64,000 nt of DNA from Pseudomonadota bacterium. Lineage in GTDB: Bacteria > Pseudomonadota > Gammaproteobacteria > Burkholderiales > JABEVD01. Below are positions 48,406 through 59,792 of the stretch, one piece after another. Below the pieces are notes generated by a model that did no database searches, had not been told where the DNA came from, and worked only from the letters and a program-made list of their open reading frames with translations. Position 1 is the stretch's first letter; each line of letters begins with the position of its first letter. Where the stretch lies: positions 1 through 64,000 of the forward strand of contig JAJZTQ010000012.1 of NCBI GenBank assembly GCA_021848825.1, read 5' to 3'. The translations under genes were made by a program, and so were the position numbers.

Positions 48406-50116
48406 TCAGTCTGTCCAGGAGCGTCCTGATCTTTTCCGGTTCATCCGCTTTCAGCATTTTCTGGGTGATGGCGGTGATATCTGCGATGCTAGATTTTAGC
48501 ACCTGCTGCTTCACGGTCAGAAGATTGGACGGATGCATCGAGAATTCCCGCAGGCCGAATCCGAGCAGCATGCGGGTGAGTTCGGCATCCCCCGCCATTT
48601 CTCCGCAGACTGCGACAGGAACCCCTGCCTGATTGGCGCTCCTGATCACATGCGAAATGAGATGCAGCACGGCAGGGTGCAAAGGGTCGAACAGATGCGC
48701 CACGCTGTCGTCAGCCCTGTCGATCGCAAGGGTATACTGGATCAGATCGTTGGTGCCGATGGAAAGAAAATCGAGCTTCTGCATGAACAAGGGCAGGGCA
48801 AGCGCTGCGGCCGGTATCTCTATCATCCCGCCAACCTCCACCCCTTTGTCGTAAGGGATGTTTGCCACATCGAGCTCTTCTTTGACCTGAGCAATCAGCG
48901 CGAGCGTGAGGTTGAGCTCAGCTGCGCTCGAAAGCATCGGGATCAGTATTCTCACCTTGCCGTAATGAGAAGCGCGCAAGATGGCCCTGAGCTGAGTCCT
49001 GAACATCTGCGGCTCGGCAAGGCATAACCTGATTGCCCTCAATCCCAGCGCGGGGTTGGCGCTCACTCTCGTGGTTCCGTTGAGGTGCTTGTCGGATCCC
49101 AGGTCGAGCGTGCGTATCGTCACGGGAAGCCCCTTCATTTCCCTGACCACCTCGCTGTAGAGCTCGAACTGCTCCTCCTCGTCAGGAAGCGTCATCCTGT
49201 TCAGGAAAAGGAATTCGCTCCGGAAAAGACCTATGCCCGATGCCCCGCTTTCCCTGACCTGCTTCACGTCCTGAGGCAGTTCGATATTGGCATGCAGATG
49301 GATCTGGGTGCCGTCGAGCGTGGTCGATCTCGTCGACCTGATGCGCTTCAGCTTCTGTTTCTCGAGCTCCCATTGTTCCTGCAGCAGCCTGTATTCGGCA
49401 AGAACAGCCTTGCCCGGATCGACGATGACCGCGCCTCTCGCGCCGTCCACGATCAGCAGATCGTTTTCCCTGATCAGCTTCCTTGCGTTGTGAAGGGCGA
49501 CGATGGAGGGAATGTTGAGGCTTCTCGCAACGATCGTCGTGTGAGAAGTCGTACCGCCCAGATCGGTGATGAAGGCCGAACACTGCAGCTCCTTGAGCAG
49601 CACGACGTCGGCCGGACTCAGATCATGGGCAACGAGAATGCTGCCCTGCTCCCTGCCCTGGGATGGAAGCTGCTTCCGTCCGAGCAACACCTTGAGCACC
49701 CGCTCTACAACCTGGACGACATCGGCCTTTCTCTCCCTGAGATAACTGTCCTCTATCTTGTCGAACTGGGCGAGCAGATTCTTCATCTGCTGCTGCAATG
49801 CCCATTCGGCATTGCAATGCTGCGACTCGATGATCTGCCTGGGCACTTCCGAGAGCGTTGAATCGTTGAGCAGCATCAGGTGAAGATTGAGAAAGGCCGC
49901 AAATTCCGCCGGAGAATCAGCCGGAATGGAATCCCGCAGCGCTTCCAGTTCCTCCCGCGTCGACTGGACAGCGTCCTGGAAGCGCGCGATCTCGGCCGGA
50001 ATCGATTTCTGCGGCAGCGTGTAATGCGAAATCTCGAGATGCGCATGAGAGATCAGATGGGCTCGCCCGATTGCGATCCCGCCCGAGACGCCCAGCCCCT
50101 GAAGGACGAAACTCAC
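48398..50116 (-). CDS. ptsI: Phosphoenolpyruvate-protein phosphotransferase (PTS enzyme I)
   Basis: GIAIGRAHL...[25 protein letters not shown]...[13 protein letters not shown]...[18 protein letters not shown]. Confidence 0.96.
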   Translation of the reverse strand: MSFVLQGLGVSGGIAIGRAHLISHAHLEISHYTLPQKSIPAEIARFQDAVQSTREELEALRDSIPADSPAEFAAFLNLHLMLLNDSTLSEVPRQIIESQHCNAEWALQQQMKNLLAQFDKIEDSYLRERKADVVQVVERVLKVLLGRKQLPSQGREQGSILVAHDLSPADVVLLKELQCSAFITDLGGTTSHTTIVARSLNIPSIVALHNARKLIRENDLLIVDGARGAVIVDPGKAVLAEYRLLQEQWELEKQKLKRIRSTRSTTLDGTQIHLHANIELPQDVKQVRESGASGIGLFRSEFLFLNRMTLPDEEEQFELYSEVVREMKGLPVTIRTLDLGSDKHLNGTTRVSANPALGLRAIRLCLAEPQMFRTQLRAILRASHYGKVRILIPMLSSAAELNLTLALIAQVKEELDVANIPYDKGVEVGGMIEIPAAALALPLFMQKLDFLSIGTNDLIQYTLAIDRADDSVAHLFDPLHPAVLHLISHVIRSANQAGVPVAVCGEMAGDAELTRMLLGFGLREFSMHPSNLLTVKQQVLKSSIADITAITQKMLKADEPEKIRTLLDRLNA

Positions 50117-50382
50117 TCGCCCTCCCCGAAATAATCGACCACGAGGTTGACGAGCGCAGAGATCGCCTCCTCTTCGTCCGCGCCATTCGTTTCGATGACG
50201 ATCCTACTCCCTTTCGTCGCGGCCAGCATCATCACGCCCATGATGCTCTTGGCGTTGACCCGTTTGCTGTTGCGCTCCAGCCAGACTTCGCTTTCGAATT
50301 TTCCGGCGAGCTGGGAAAGTTTGGCTGAAGCCCTGGCGTGAAGGCCGAGCTTGTTGATGATCTCAACTTCCTGTTGCTGCAT
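50113..50382 (-). CDS. ptsH: HPr phosphocarrier protein
   Basis: EIINKLGLHARASAKLSQLAGKFESEVWLERNSKRVNAKSIMGVMMLAATKGS. Confidence 0.95.
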   Translation of the reverse strand: MQQQEVEIINKLGLHARASAKLSQLAGKFESEVWLERNSKRVNAKSIMGVMMLAATKGSRIVIETNGADEEEAISALVNLVVDYFGEGE

Positions 50383-50776
50383 TCTGGAAATCCTGCATGA
50401 AAGGGACGATACCTTCTGTTCCGCCGCTCACCGCCTTCTTCAGCAGTGTTTCGAGCGGTTCGTTCCGGTAGGTGAGGACGCGGACGAGCATGGGCAGGTT
50501 GACGCCCGCTATGCCTTCGACTTTACCCGGGATGACGAGCTTCGTGGCGATATTGCAGGGCGTAGCACCATAAATGTCGGAAAGCACCAGCACCCCGTCT
50601 CCCTGGTCGAGCTGCTTCACTATCCTGATCGCCTGGGGAAGCACGGTCTGCGGATCGTCGTGGATGCCGATGCCGATCTGCATCAGATGGGCGGGCCTCT
50701 GCCCGAGGACATGACTTGCGCAATGGATCAGGCTCTCTCCCAACGTGCCGTGAGCCACGATCAGAATTCCAACCAT
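50363..50776 (-). CDS. PTS EIIA (mannose-type) domain protein
   Basis: MVGILIVAHGTLGESLIHCASHVLGQRP...VLVLSDIYGATPCNIATKL. Confidence 0.92.
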   Translation of the reverse strand: MVGILIVAHGTLGESLIHCASHVLGQRPAHLMQIGIGIHDDPQTVLPQAIRIVKQLDQGDGVLVLSDIYGATPCNIATKLVIPGKVEGIAGVNLPMLVRVLTYRNEPLETLLKKAVSGGTEGIVPFMQDFQNAATGS

Positions 50777-50828
50777 ATGCCTCCCAAAAATTCGATTTTA
50801 TCCCAACGCGAGCCTGCTTGATACGGCC

Positions 50829-51851
50829 TCATTCGACCACCTCGACCCCCGCTTCCTGCTTTTCGAAGCGTATTCGCCTGTAGAGCGCCTTTGTGACGTG
50901 AATTTTGCCAGTTTCGTCTATCAGAAGCGCATCATCGACGCCCATTTGCTTCGCCGCATGCCGCCAGCCTGCGAGGCCCGATATGAATATCGGCTTCGAG
51001 GCCGCGTCGGAAAGCGCACCCGCATCCTGTCCCTGGCGAATCAATACGGTCACGGCCTCAACCCCTTGGACGGGATAACCTGTTCTCGGATCGATGATAT
51101 GACAATAGCGCTTTCCGTCAAGGACAAAATAGCGCTGATAGTCGCCGGAAGTGCCGATCGCCTCGCCATCATGCAAATCGAGCTCTGCTATTGCACCCGG
51201 CCCTCTCGGGTTCCTGATCCCGATATGCCAGGGTCTGTTTCCGTGAGTGCCCAATGCCATGATGTTCCCGCCTATGTTGACGAGCGCGTTCTTTATCCCC
51301 TTTTCCTTCAGTATCGTCTTCGCCACATCGAGCGCATAGCCTTTGGCGAACCCACCGAGATCCAGCCTCACCGCCCTGTTGTCGCTCGATGCGACTTCGT
51401 TTTCTATCGAAATGTCATGCATTTCCGGATCTTCGGCGACGAGCTTCCTGATCGTTTCAGGATCCGGCCTGACCGGCTTGAATTCGTCGTTCTGGAAACC
51501 CCATAATCTTATCAAATTCCCTATCGCGGGATTGAAAAGTCCTTTGGAGCGATCCGAAAGCCTCGTCGCATCCTTTATGATTTTCGAGACCCCGGGATCG
51601 ATCTTCCTTTTTTTTCCCGCCGCGAAGGCATCGTTCAGCGCCGTGATGTCGCTCGGCTTCCAGGCATGAAGCGCGACATGCATCTCTCCGAATTTCCGCA
51701 TCACCGAATCGATCGCGTCTTCCGCTTTTTCCCTGCTCCTCCCGTAAACGCTCACTTCCACCAAAGTACCGAAGACATATCGCTGCTGCGTGAATTCCTT
51801 TTCCATGCAGCCCGACAGCAGAAAGAAAAGCAGAAGGATGCTCAGGCGCAT
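50829..51851 (-). CDS. apbE: FAD:protein FMN transferase (ApbE), lipoprotein
   Basis: LLSGCMEKEFTQQRYVFGTLVEVSVYG...LDLGGFAKGYALDVA...HIIDPRTGYPV. Confidence 0.93.
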   Translation of the reverse strand: MRLSILLLFFLLSGCMEKEFTQQRYVFGTLVEVSVYGRSREKAEDAIDSVMRKFGEMHVALHAWKPSDITALNDAFAAGKKRKIDPGVSKIIKDATRLSDRSKGLFNPAIGNLIRLWGFQNDEFKPVRPDPETIRKLVAEDPEMHDISIENEVASSDNRAVRLDLGGFAKGYALDVAKTILKEKGIKNALVNIGGNIMALGTHGNRPWHIGIRNPRGPGAIAELDLHDGEAIGTSGDYQRYFVLDGKRYCHIIDPRTGYPVQGVEAVTVLIRQGQDAGALSDAASKPIFISGLAGWRHAAKQMGVDDALLIDETGKIHVTKALYRRIRFEKQEAGVEVVE

Positions 51852-52783
51852 TCCGCTTCCAGCAGATCGATCATCATTTTCGGGACATCGCACCCTGTCT
51901 GATCCAGTATTTCCTGCATGCAGGTCGGGCTCGTGACATTGATCTCGGTGAGATAGTTTCCGATGACGTCCAGCCCTGCAAGGTAAATGCCCTCTTCCTT
52001 CAGAACAGGGCCTATCGATCCGGCAATTTCAAGGTCGCGCTCCGAAAGGGGCTGCGCAACGCCCTTCCCGCCTGAAGCGAGGTTTCCCCTGGTCTCCCCT
52101 CTCTTCGGAATCCTGGCAAGGCAATATGGCGCGGGAATGCCGCCCAAGACCAGGATGCGCTTGTCTCCCTTTTCTATTTCCGGAACGAAGCGCTGCGCCA
52201 TGACCGTCCTTTTGCCGTAAAGCGTCACGGTTTCTATGATGACACCGATGTTGGGATCGTTCTCCCTTATCCTGAATACGCCTGATCCTCCCATTCCGTC
52301 CAGAGGCTTCATGACGATGTCCTGATGACAGTCGAGGAATTCCCTGAAATCCGATTCCTTTCTTGAAACAAGGGTGGGCGGGGTGAATTGCGGGAATCTC
52401 GAGATGGAAAGCTTTTCGTTCCAGTTCCTGAGGGAAGCAGGCCTGTTGTATATCTTCGCGCCTTCCCTTTCCGCCATCTCGAGCAGCTGGGTAGCGTAAT
52501 AGTATTCCATGTCGAAAGGCGGGTCCTTCCTCATCAGCACTGCATCGAACTCATCCAGATGCCCATGGCGCATCTCGCCCTTCTCGTACCAGGGGAAAAT
52601 CTTCCCTGTCAGGAAAATCTCGGTGGAAATCACCCTCACCCTGCCTTCCTTGAGCGCGATATCCTCCTGCTGGATGACGTGGATGCGGTGTTTCCTTCCC
52701 GACGCTTCGCGCATCATGGCGAAGCTCGAATCCTTCTTGATGCTGATGCCTTCGAGCGGGTCGAGGATGAATGCGATATTCAC
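51842..52783 (-). CDS. gshB: Glutathione synthase
   Basis: MNIAFILDPLEGISIKKDSSFAMMREASGRKHRIHVIQQEDIALKEGRV...MKPLDGMGGSGVF...NVTSPTCMQEI. Confidence 0.96.
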   Translation of the reverse strand: MNIAFILDPLEGISIKKDSSFAMMREASGRKHRIHVIQQEDIALKEGRVRVISTEIFLTGKIFPWYEKGEMRHGHLDEFDAVLMRKDPPFDMEYYYATQLLEMAEREGAKIYNRPASLRNWNEKLSISRFPQFTPPTLVSRKESDFREFLDCHQDIVMKPLDGMGGSGVFRIRENDPNIGVIIETVTLYGKRTVMAQRFVPEIEKGDKRILVLGGIPAPYCLARIPKRGETRGNLASGGKGVAQPLSERDLEIAGSIGPVLKEEGIYLAGLDVIGNYLTEINVTSPTCMQEILDQTGCDVPKMMIDLLEAECA

Positions 52784-54048
52784 TGCGTTTCCTCGAGCTC
52801 GATCGAAGCTGCAAGCAGGGCAAGGCGCGCCACCACGCCATAGGCATAGAAGCGGTTCATGATGGTGTCAGGATTCGCCTTGTAATCGGGAAGCGAGCAG
52901 GCCTGTTCGAATGCGAGCGGCACGAAATGCATGCCCGGCGCATTGAGATTCTCGTCCTTTCCCCTGCCGGTGTGCACCCGATAGAAGCCGCCCACGACGA
53001 AATGATCGATCATGTAGATGACGGGCTCCGCCACCGCTTGGTTGATGCTTTCGAAAGTATGCACGCCTTCCTGGATCAGCACATGGGAAACAGGCATGCC
53101 TTCCTTGACCACGGCCATCTTGTTTCGCTGCTTCCTGTTCAGCCCTTTCACTTCTTCAGGGCTTTTGACGCTCATCACGCCCATGCCGTAGGTGCCAGCA
53201 TCCGCCTTGACGATGACGAACGGCTCTTCGGTGATGCCGTATTCCGCATATTTCTTCCTGGTCTTCTCCAGGATCGCTTCGACATGGGAGGAAAGGCACT
53301 CCTCCCCCACCCTTTCATGGAAATCGACCTTGACGCAGGTTTCGAAATAAGGATTGATCAGCCATGGATCGATCTTGATCAGTTTCGAGAATTCTTCTGC
53401 TACCTTGTTGTAAGCCGAGAAATGGTTCGATTTTCTTCTCGTCGACCAGCCTGCATGAAGGGGAGGCAAAACTGCCTGCTCGATATTCTTCAGAATGTCG
53501 GGAATGCCCGCCGAAAGATCGTTGTTCAGCAGCACGATGCATGGATCGAATCCTTCCACGCCGAGGCGATTTCCCGATCTGACCACGGGTTCCAGCAGCA
53601 GGCTCCCTCCTTCGGGTAGCGCAAATTCAGTGGGCTTGTCGATCTCAGGGATCAGCGTGCCTATTCTCACGTTCATCCCCGCCTGCCTCAGAATATAGGC
53701 GATGGAAGCCACGTTCTGGAGGTAAAAGAGGTTCCTGGTATGATTCTCGGGGATGAGCAGCGCGCCCCGCGCATCCGGGCAGATCTTCTCTATCGCCGAC
53801 ATCATCGCCTGAACGCAGAGCGGCATGAATTCCGGATTCAGATTGTTGAATCCGCCTGGAAAGAGGTTGGTGTCGACAGGGGCGAGCTTGAAACCGCTGT
53901 TTCTGAGATCGACCGAGGCATAGAAGGGAGTCGAATGCTCAAGCCAGGCATTTCTCAACCAGTGCTCGATGTCGGGCATCGCATGAATAATCCGCTTCTC
54001 GAGTTCGAGCAGGGCGCCGCTCAATGCTGTCGTCAGATGGGGAACCAT
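52780..54048 (-). CDS. gshA: Glutamate-cysteine ligase (TIGR02049-like family)
   Basis: MVPHLTTALSGALLELEKRIIHAMPDIEHWLRNAWLEHSTPFYASVDLRNSGFKLAPVDTNLFPGGFNNL; followed by gshB. Confidence 0.92.
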   Translation of the reverse strand: MVPHLTTALSGALLELEKRIIHAMPDIEHWLRNAWLEHSTPFYASVDLRNSGFKLAPVDTNLFPGGFNNLNPEFMPLCVQAMMSAIEKICPDARGALLIPENHTRNLFYLQNVASIAYILRQAGMNVRIGTLIPEIDKPTEFALPEGGSLLLEPVVRSGNRLGVEGFDPCIVLLNNDLSAGIPDILKNIEQAVLPPLHAGWSTRRKSNHFSAYNKVAEEFSKLIKIDPWLINPYFETCVKVDFHERVGEECLSSHVEAILEKTRKKYAEYGITEEPFVIVKADAGTYGMGVMSVKSPEEVKGLNRKQRNKMAVVKEGMPVSHVLIQEGVHTFESINQAVAEPVIYMIDHFVVGGFYRVHTGRGKDENLNAPGMHFVPLAFEQACSLPDYKANPDTIMNRFYAYGVVARLALLAASIELEETQ

Positions 54049-54102
54049 TTCTTCTTCCGTTTCCAGAGCTGTTAAAATAGGCGTTTTGCCGGTTTTGACG
54101 CC

Positions 54103-55698
54103 ATGCTCACCACATCCAATATTACCATGCAGTTCGGGGCAAAACCCCTGTTCGAGAACGTTTCGGTCAAATTCGGGGAAGAAAACCGATACGGACTGAT
54201 CGGAGCGAACGGCTGCGGGAAGTCCACTTTCCTGAAGATACTCGGGGCCGATCTCGAACCGAGTTCGGGAAACATTTCGCTCGATGCAGGAGAACGCCTC
54301 GGCAAGCTCAGGCAGGACCAGTTCGGATTCGAACCATACCGCGTGATCGATACCGTGATCATGGGTCACGAGGAATTGTGGCACATCATGCAGGAACGCG
54401 AAAGGATTTATGGCCTTCCTGAAATGACGGAGGAGGATGGCATCGAGGTCGCAGAACTCGAAGGCAGATTCGCCGAACTGGATGGCTACACCGCAGAATC
54501 GAGGGCGGGAGACCTGCTGCTCGGCGTTGGCATCCCGATAGAACAGCATTACGGGCTGATGAAGGAAATCGCGCCAGGATTCAAGCTCAGGGTGCTGCTC
54601 GCCCAGGTTCTTTTTTCGGATCCCGACATCATGCTGCTGGACGAGCCCACCAACAACCTCGACATCAACAGCATTAGATGGCTGGAAGGGGTGCTGAACG
54701 AACGCGGCAACACCATGATCATCATCTCCCACGACCGCCATTTCCTGAACAGCGTGTGCACCCACATGGCCGATCTCGACTATGGCGAAATCAGGATCTA
54801 TCCCGGCAATTACGACGATTACATGATCGCCTCGACACAGGCAAGGGAGAGGCTCGTCGCGGAAAACGCGAAGAAAAAGGCGCAGATCGCAGAGCTCCAG
54901 TCTTTCGTCAGCCGCTTTTCTGCAAATGCCTCGAAGGCGAGGCAGGCCACTTCCCGCGCCCGCCAGATAGAAAAGATCAGGCTCGAGGAGATCAAGCCCT
55001 CCAGCCGCGTCTCCCCCTATATCCGCTTCGAATTCGAGAAGCCTTTGAAGCGGCTCGCCCTCGAGGTCACCCACCTCTGCAAGGGATTCGAAGGGAGGGA
55101 GGTGCTGAAAAACGTCAATCTGATGGTCGACGCGGAAGATCGAATCGCCATCATCGGCCCGAACGGAATCGGGAAGACGACGCTGCTGCGCTCCCTGGTC
55201 GGGGATCTGCCTGCGGACAAAGGCGAAATAAAATGGGCCGAGAAAGCCGAAGTGGGTTATTTCGCTCAGGATCATACAGCCGATTTCGAGGAAGACATGA
55301 GCGTCTTCGACTGGATGAGGCAATGGGGAAAACCGGGGGACGACGACCAGATGATCAGGGGAACGCTGGGAAAGCTGCTCTTTTCGGGGGACGATGCGAA
55401 AAAAAGCGTGAAAGTGCTCTCCGGAGGGGAAAAGGGAAGGATGCTGTTCGGCAAGCTTGTCCTTTCCCGCACCAACGTGCTGGTGATGGACGAACCGACA
55501 AACCATCTCGACATGGAATCCATAGAATCCCTGAATCTGGCGCTCGAACTCTACAAGGGGACGCTGATTTTCGTCAGCCACGACAGGGAATTCGTTTCTT
55601 CTCTGGCGAACAGGATCATCGAGCTCAAGCCGGAAGGAATCGTCGATTACAGAGGAAACTACGAGGATTACCTGATCACTTCAGGGATTCAGAATTGA
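54103..55698 (+). CDS. ABC-F family ATPase (YbiT-like)
   Basis: Two ABC cassettes: [23 protein letters not shown] and [35 protein letters not shown]. Confidence 0.94.
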   Translation: MLTTSNITMQFGAKPLFENVSVKFGEENRYGLIGANGCGKSTFLKILGADLEPSSGNISLDAGERLGKLRQDQFGFEPYRVIDTVIMGHEELWHIMQERERIYGLPEMTEEDGIEVAELEGRFAELDGYTAESRAGDLLLGVGIPIEQHYGLMKEIAPGFKLRVLLAQVLFSDPDIMLLDEPTNNLDINSIRWLEGVLNERGNTMIIISHDRHFLNSVCTHMADLDYGEIRIYPGNYDDYMIASTQARERLVAENAKKKAQIAELQSFVSRFSANASKARQATSRARQIEKIRLEEIKPSSRVSPYIRFEFEKPLKRLALEVTHLCKGFEGREVLKNVNLMVDAEDRIAIIGPNGIGKTTLLRSLVGDLPADKGEIKWAEKAEVGYFAQDHTADFEEDMSVFDWMRQWGKPGDDDQMIRGTLGKLLFSGDDAKKSVKVLSGGEKGRMLFGKLVLSRTNVLVMDEPTNHLDMESIESLNLALELYKGTLIFVSHDREFVSSLANRIIELKPEGIVDYRGNYEDYLITSGIQN

Positions 55699-56974
55699 CG
55701 AGCGCATGCCGCACCTTCCTTCCGACGAGATAATAGGCGACAAGCGCGACGAACGGGATGGATAGCGCTTCGATCTCGAAGGTGTTCACGGTCAGGTGGT
55801 ATCTGGCATCGATTGCATCGACGACATAGCCTATCAGGTTGACCGAATAATAGGTGAATACCGCAATGGTGAGCCTGCCTATGGTCTGCTGAAGTCTGAG
55901 CTGGAGGTGGAAGCGCCTGTTGAGGGCGGCAAGCAGATCCTGGTTCTGCCCTTCCCGCTTCACGTCTATTCTTGTCCTCAGCAGCGCGCTTGCCTGGCTG
56001 ATGCGGTTTGAGAGCAGGTCCAGCCACTTGCCCGCGGATTCACAGGTATTTCTGGCCGGCTCGAGCCTTCTGTTGAGGAACCCTCCCAGGGTCGGAATGC
56101 CCTCAAGCGGCTTTTCGCGCAATTCCGCCAGCCTGTTCGCGACCATGCCGAAATAGGCGCGGGTTGCAGCGAAGCGGTAATAGGTTGAAGAAATCATGCC
56201 TTCGAGCATCACCGCAAATGCCGAGAGGTCTTCCAGAAGCGCCTCATCGCTCTTGTCGCTTCCCTGGGATATGGCGCTGGAAATGCCGGTCAGCTGCGCA
56301 TCCATGGCGGGGATCCTGGAAATCATGCTCCTCGCCTCGGGCAGGGCCATGAGCGCCAGCATCCTGTATGTTTCGACGTCGAGAATGCGCAGCAGTAGTC
56401 TGCCGTTCTGGGTGGGAAGAGGGCTGTTCGAAATGATCAGGAAGCGGGAAAAACCGTCCTCCCTGATGCGGAAATCGGTGAATGCGAGGCTCGAGCTGCT
56501 CCCCGCCCGGGAACCCGAAAGCTTGTCCGTTTCGAAATAGCCTGCGATTTCGGAAGGAGAAGGAAGCATCCCGTCGCCCTGCATGATGTCGACGTGAGCC
56601 GCGACCAGGGTTTTTCCCGGGATTTTGGATAGCCATTCTGATGGGACATGATTCGTCACGCAATCCGAGAAGATTTTCCCGAGCTGCCCCTGTCGGACGA
56701 AAGTATAGCGCGTGAATTCCTGATGCCGCTCGACCTTCAGGCGGAATGCACCGAGATCGACATGAAGGTTCTTCGATTCACTCTGCGCAAGCTTGACGCC
56801 ATAGACATCGCACAGCTTCTCGAGATGCTTCCATTCAGCAGCCCTTTCGGATTCGTTGACAAGCAGCGCGATGCAGGACACCCGCTCGGGCGGCATCAGC
56901 TTTTCATACTGATGGGTATGGACTTCCTCGTTGAGCTCTTTGCGAAGATGATGGTCTTTTGGATGATGATTCAT
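55676..56974 (-). CDS. DUF3422 family membrane protein
   Basis: [28 protein letters not shown]... plus C-terminal TM segments. Confidence 0.88.
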   Translation of the reverse strand: MNHHPKDHHLRKELNEEVHTHQYEKLMPPERVSCIALLVNESERAAEWKHLEKLCDVYGVKLAQSESKNLHVDLGAFRLKVERHQEFTRYTFVRQGQLGKIFSDCVTNHVPSEWLSKIPGKTLVAAHVDIMQGDGMLPSPSEIAGYFETDKLSGSRAGSSSSLAFTDFRIREDGFSRFLIISNSPLPTQNGRLLLRILDVETYRMLALMALPEARSMISRIPAMDAQLTGISSAISQGSDKSDEALLEDLSAFAVMLEGMISSTYYRFAATRAYFGMVANRLAELREKPLEGIPTLGGFLNRRLEPARNTCESAGKWLDLLSNRISQASALLRTRIDVKREGQNQDLLAALNRRFHLQLRLQQTIGRLTIAVFTYYSVNLIGYVVDAIDARYHLTVNTFEIEALSIPFVALVAYYLVGRKVRHALVNSESLK

Positions 56975-57069
56975 GCGGCGATATTGGCACAGGATTTTTC
57001 AAAAGACAATGTTGCGCCGCGTTCCTCGGAAATCTATGATTATGGACATGCTTTCAAGAAACTGACGCC

Positions 57070-58092
57070 ATGAAAAAAACACTTCTGCTGCCGATCTTCG
57101 CCGTAATGGTTTTCGGAGGGGGGATTTTCGCCTGGAAGGAATCGCAGCAAGGAAAGCCTTCCGAAGACAGTCTGACCCTTTACGGCAATGTCGAAATCAG
57201 ACAGGTGGAAGTCGCCTTCAAGGTTTCCGAACGCATCCGCAAGATGTTCGCGAAGGAAGGGGATGAAGTGAAGAAAGGCGCACTCCTGGCCACGCTCGAT
57301 GCGGAAAAATTCCAAGCGAGCGTGGCATTGAAACAGGCTGAGCTCGCGGCGCAGCAGCAGCTCGTTGCAAAGCTCGAGGCCGGCAGCAGAAAGGAAGACG
57401 TAGACAAGGCCAGGGCGGATTTGGATGCAGCAAACACAGACGAAGAAAATGCCTGGAGAACCTACCTCAGGCTCAAGCGCCTGTCGGAGAGGCATTTCAT
57501 ATCCGAGCAGCGATCGGATGACGCGAAAACAGCAGCGGATGCCGCGAAGGCAAGGGCGAGAGCAGCCGAGGAAGTGCTGAAGCTCGAGATTGCAGGCCCC
57601 AGAACAGAGGACATAGCGGCGGCGAAATCGGTTCTCGATGCCGACCGCGCAGCCCTTTCTCTTGCCGGCATGGATCTCGAAGATGCCAGTCTTTTCTCTC
57701 CTGCCGACGGCATCATCCAGGACAGGATACTGGAACCGGGCGACATGGCTTCATCGAAGACCCCTGTCTATACGCTCGCGCTCACGGATCCCGTCTGGGT
57801 GAGGGCTTACGTTTCCGAATCGGATCTTGGCAGGCTGAAACCGGGGATGGCTGCCACAGTTTCGACGGACAGCTATCCGGGAAAACATTACAGGGGATGG
57901 GTGGGCTATATCTCGCCAAGTTCCGAATTCACCCCCAAATCCGTCGAGACTTCCGAGCTCAGGACCAGCCTCTCCTACCAGGTCAGGATCTTCGTCTGCA
58001 ATCCCGAAAACGAACTGAAGCTCGGCATGCCCGCCACGGTGATCATCCCTCTCAAGAACCCGGTCAGGGCCGAGCCCTGCGGGAAAGAATGA
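57070..58092 (+). CDS. HlyD/YbhG-like periplasmic adaptor
   Basis: LYGNVEIRQVEVAFKVSERIRKMFAKEGDEVKKGALLATLDAEKFQASVALKQAELAAQ. Confidence 0.92.
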   Translation: MKKTLLLPIFAVMVFGGGIFAWKESQQGKPSEDSLTLYGNVEIRQVEVAFKVSERIRKMFAKEGDEVKKGALLATLDAEKFQASVALKQAELAAQQQLVAKLEAGSRKEDVDKARADLDAANTDEENAWRTYLRLKRLSERHFISEQRSDDAKTAADAAKARARAAEEVLKLEIAGPRTEDIAAAKSVLDADRAALSLAGMDLEDASLFSPADGIIQDRILEPGDMASSKTPVYTLALTDPVWVRAYVSESDLGRLKPGMAATVSTDSYPGKHYRGWVGYISPSSEFTPKSVETSELRTSLSYQVRIFVCNPENELKLGMPATVIIPLKNPVRAEPCGKE

Positions 58093-59792
58093 ATCACGCC
58101 ATCCTGACTTCGAACCTGGAGAAGACCTTCGTCGCCGGCGAACGCAGGATAGAAGCGCTGAAGGACATCTCCTTCGAAATGAAACCGGGCATCATCATGG
58201 GGCTCATCGGTCCCGATGCGGCCGGAAAATCGACCCTGATGCGGCTTGCTGCCGGACTGCTGGTTCCCGATTCAGGAACGATCAGCATCCTCGGCATGGA
58301 CGCGACTCGGGAATCCGTGAAGGTGCAGAGCACGATCGGCTACATGCCCCAGCGTTTCGGGCTCTACGAAGACCTCACCGTCCAGGAAAACCTCGACCTC
58401 TATTCGGACCTGCAAGGCGTTCCCATCGAAGACCGGCGGGCCCGGCACGATGAACTGCTGGGCATGGCAGGCCTTTCCTCCTTCAGAAAGAGGCTTTCCG
58501 GAAATCTCTCAGGCGGGATGAAGCAGAAGCTGGGACTTGCCTGCTCGCTCGTCAGCCAGCCCAAGCTGCTTCTTCTTGACGAGCCCACTGTAGGCGTGGA
58601 CCCAGTCTCCAGGAGGGAACTCTGGGCTATCGTCCACCGCCTGGTGCTGGACAAGGGAACGAGCGTCCTGCTCAGCACGGCGTATCTCGACGAGGCGGAA
58701 AACTGCAGCGAGGTGATCCTGCTCCATGAAGGAAAGCTGCTCGCAAAGGGTACGCCCGAGTCCCTCAGAGCCCCGATGAATGGCCGCGTCTTTTCAGTGA
58801 AATCGGCTTCTGTTTCGAAGCGCAGCCTCCAGGCAGCCCTTTCGAAGGAACCGGATGTGATCGACGCGCTCATCCATGGGGATCACGTACGCGTCGTGAT
58901 GGAAGAAAACGGCGTGCTGCCCAGAAATAGCGACATGACCATATCCCCCTTGTCGCCCCGATTCGAAGACAGTTTCGTCACCATGCTGAAAGACCGCAGG
59001 AAAACGGTACAAGACATTGATGGGGACATCAGGGAAATCCCCCGAAGTGCCAGCCCTGTCATCGAACTCGACAATCTGGAGCGGCGGTTCGGCAATTTCT
59101 ATGCAGTCAGGAATGTCAGCTTTACCGTCTCGAGCGGAGAGGTTTTCGCATTGCTAGGCGCAAACGGGGCAGGCAAATCGACGACGTTCAGAATGCTCTG
59201 CGGCCTGCTCCCTCCTTCAGCTGGAAAGCTGCGCGTAGCGGGCCTCGATTTGAGGCATGCCGCGTCTAAAGCGCGCGAAAAAATAGGCTACATGTCGCAG
59301 AAATTCTCCCTCTACGCGAACCTCAGCGTCAAGGAAAACCTTCGCTTCTTCAGCAGGGCATACGGTCTTTCCGGAAAAATGGAGGCCGAAAGGCTGGCAT
59401 GGGCGATTGAGGAATTTTCCCTGGTCTCGGTCATGAATGCAGTCAGTGGCGATCTTTCGCTCGGTTACAAGCAGCGGCTCGCGCTTGCCTGCGCGTTGAT
59501 GCACGAGCCTCAAATCCTTTTCCTGGACGAACCGACTTCGGGCGTCGATCCGCTTGCGAGGCGGGATTTCTGGCGGAGAATCAACCTCCTTTCCGCAAGA
59601 GGGGTGACCGTGATGGTGACCACTCATTTCCTGGAGGAGGCGGAATATTGCGACCGGCTCGCCATCATGGCCTCCGGCGAGATACTGAAGATAGGCACAC
59701 CTTCGGAAATCAAGGCGGCGGCCAAGAATCTCGCCGAACCCACCATGGAAGACGCTTTCGTGGAATTGATCAGGGAGCGGCAAGCCCCATGA
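58089..59792 (+). CDS. ABC transporter ATPase with two nucleotide-binding domains (YbhF-like)
   Basis: GPDAAGKSTLMRLAAGLL...LSGGMKQKLGLACSL and GANGAGKSTTFRMLCGLL...LSLGYKQRLALACALMHEPQILFLDEPTSGVD. Confidence 0.94.
   Translation: MNHAILTSNLEKTFVAGERRIEALKDISFEMKPGIIMGLIGPDAAGKSTLMRLAAGLLVPDSGTISILGMDATRESVKVQSTIGYMPQRFGLYEDLTVQENLDLYSDLQGVPIEDRRARHDELLGMAGLSSFRKRLSGNLSGGMKQKLGLACSLVSQPKLLLLDEPTVGVDPVSRRELWAIVHRLVLDKGTSVLLSTAYLDEAENCSEVILLHEGKLLAKGTPESLRAPMNGRVFSVKSASVSKRSLQAALSKEPDVIDALIHGDHVRVVMEENGVLPRNSDMTISPLSPRFEDSFVTMLKDRRKTVQDIDGDIREIPRSASPVIELDNLERRFGNFYAVRNVSFTVSSGEVFALLGANGAGKSTTFRMLCGLLPPSAGKLRVAGLDLRHAASKAREKIGYMSQKFSLYANLSVKENLRFFSRAYGLSGKMEAERLAWAIEEFSLVSVMNAVSGDLSLGYKQRLALACALMHEPQILFLDEPTSGVDPLARRDFWRRINLLSARGVTVMVTTHFLEEAEYCDRLAIMASGEILKIGTPSEIKAAAKNLAEPTMEDAFVELIRERQAP

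Noticed and set aside
54049-55581. N-terminal extension of the 933-aa ORF containing gshA
   Set aside because: The extension runs antisense through the ABC-F gene; the real gshA start is at 54048 (MVPHLTTALSG).
57897-58088. N-terminal extension of the ABC ATPase ORF
   Set aside because: It overlaps the HlyD-like gene; the ATG at 58089 with ATGA coupling is the plausible start.
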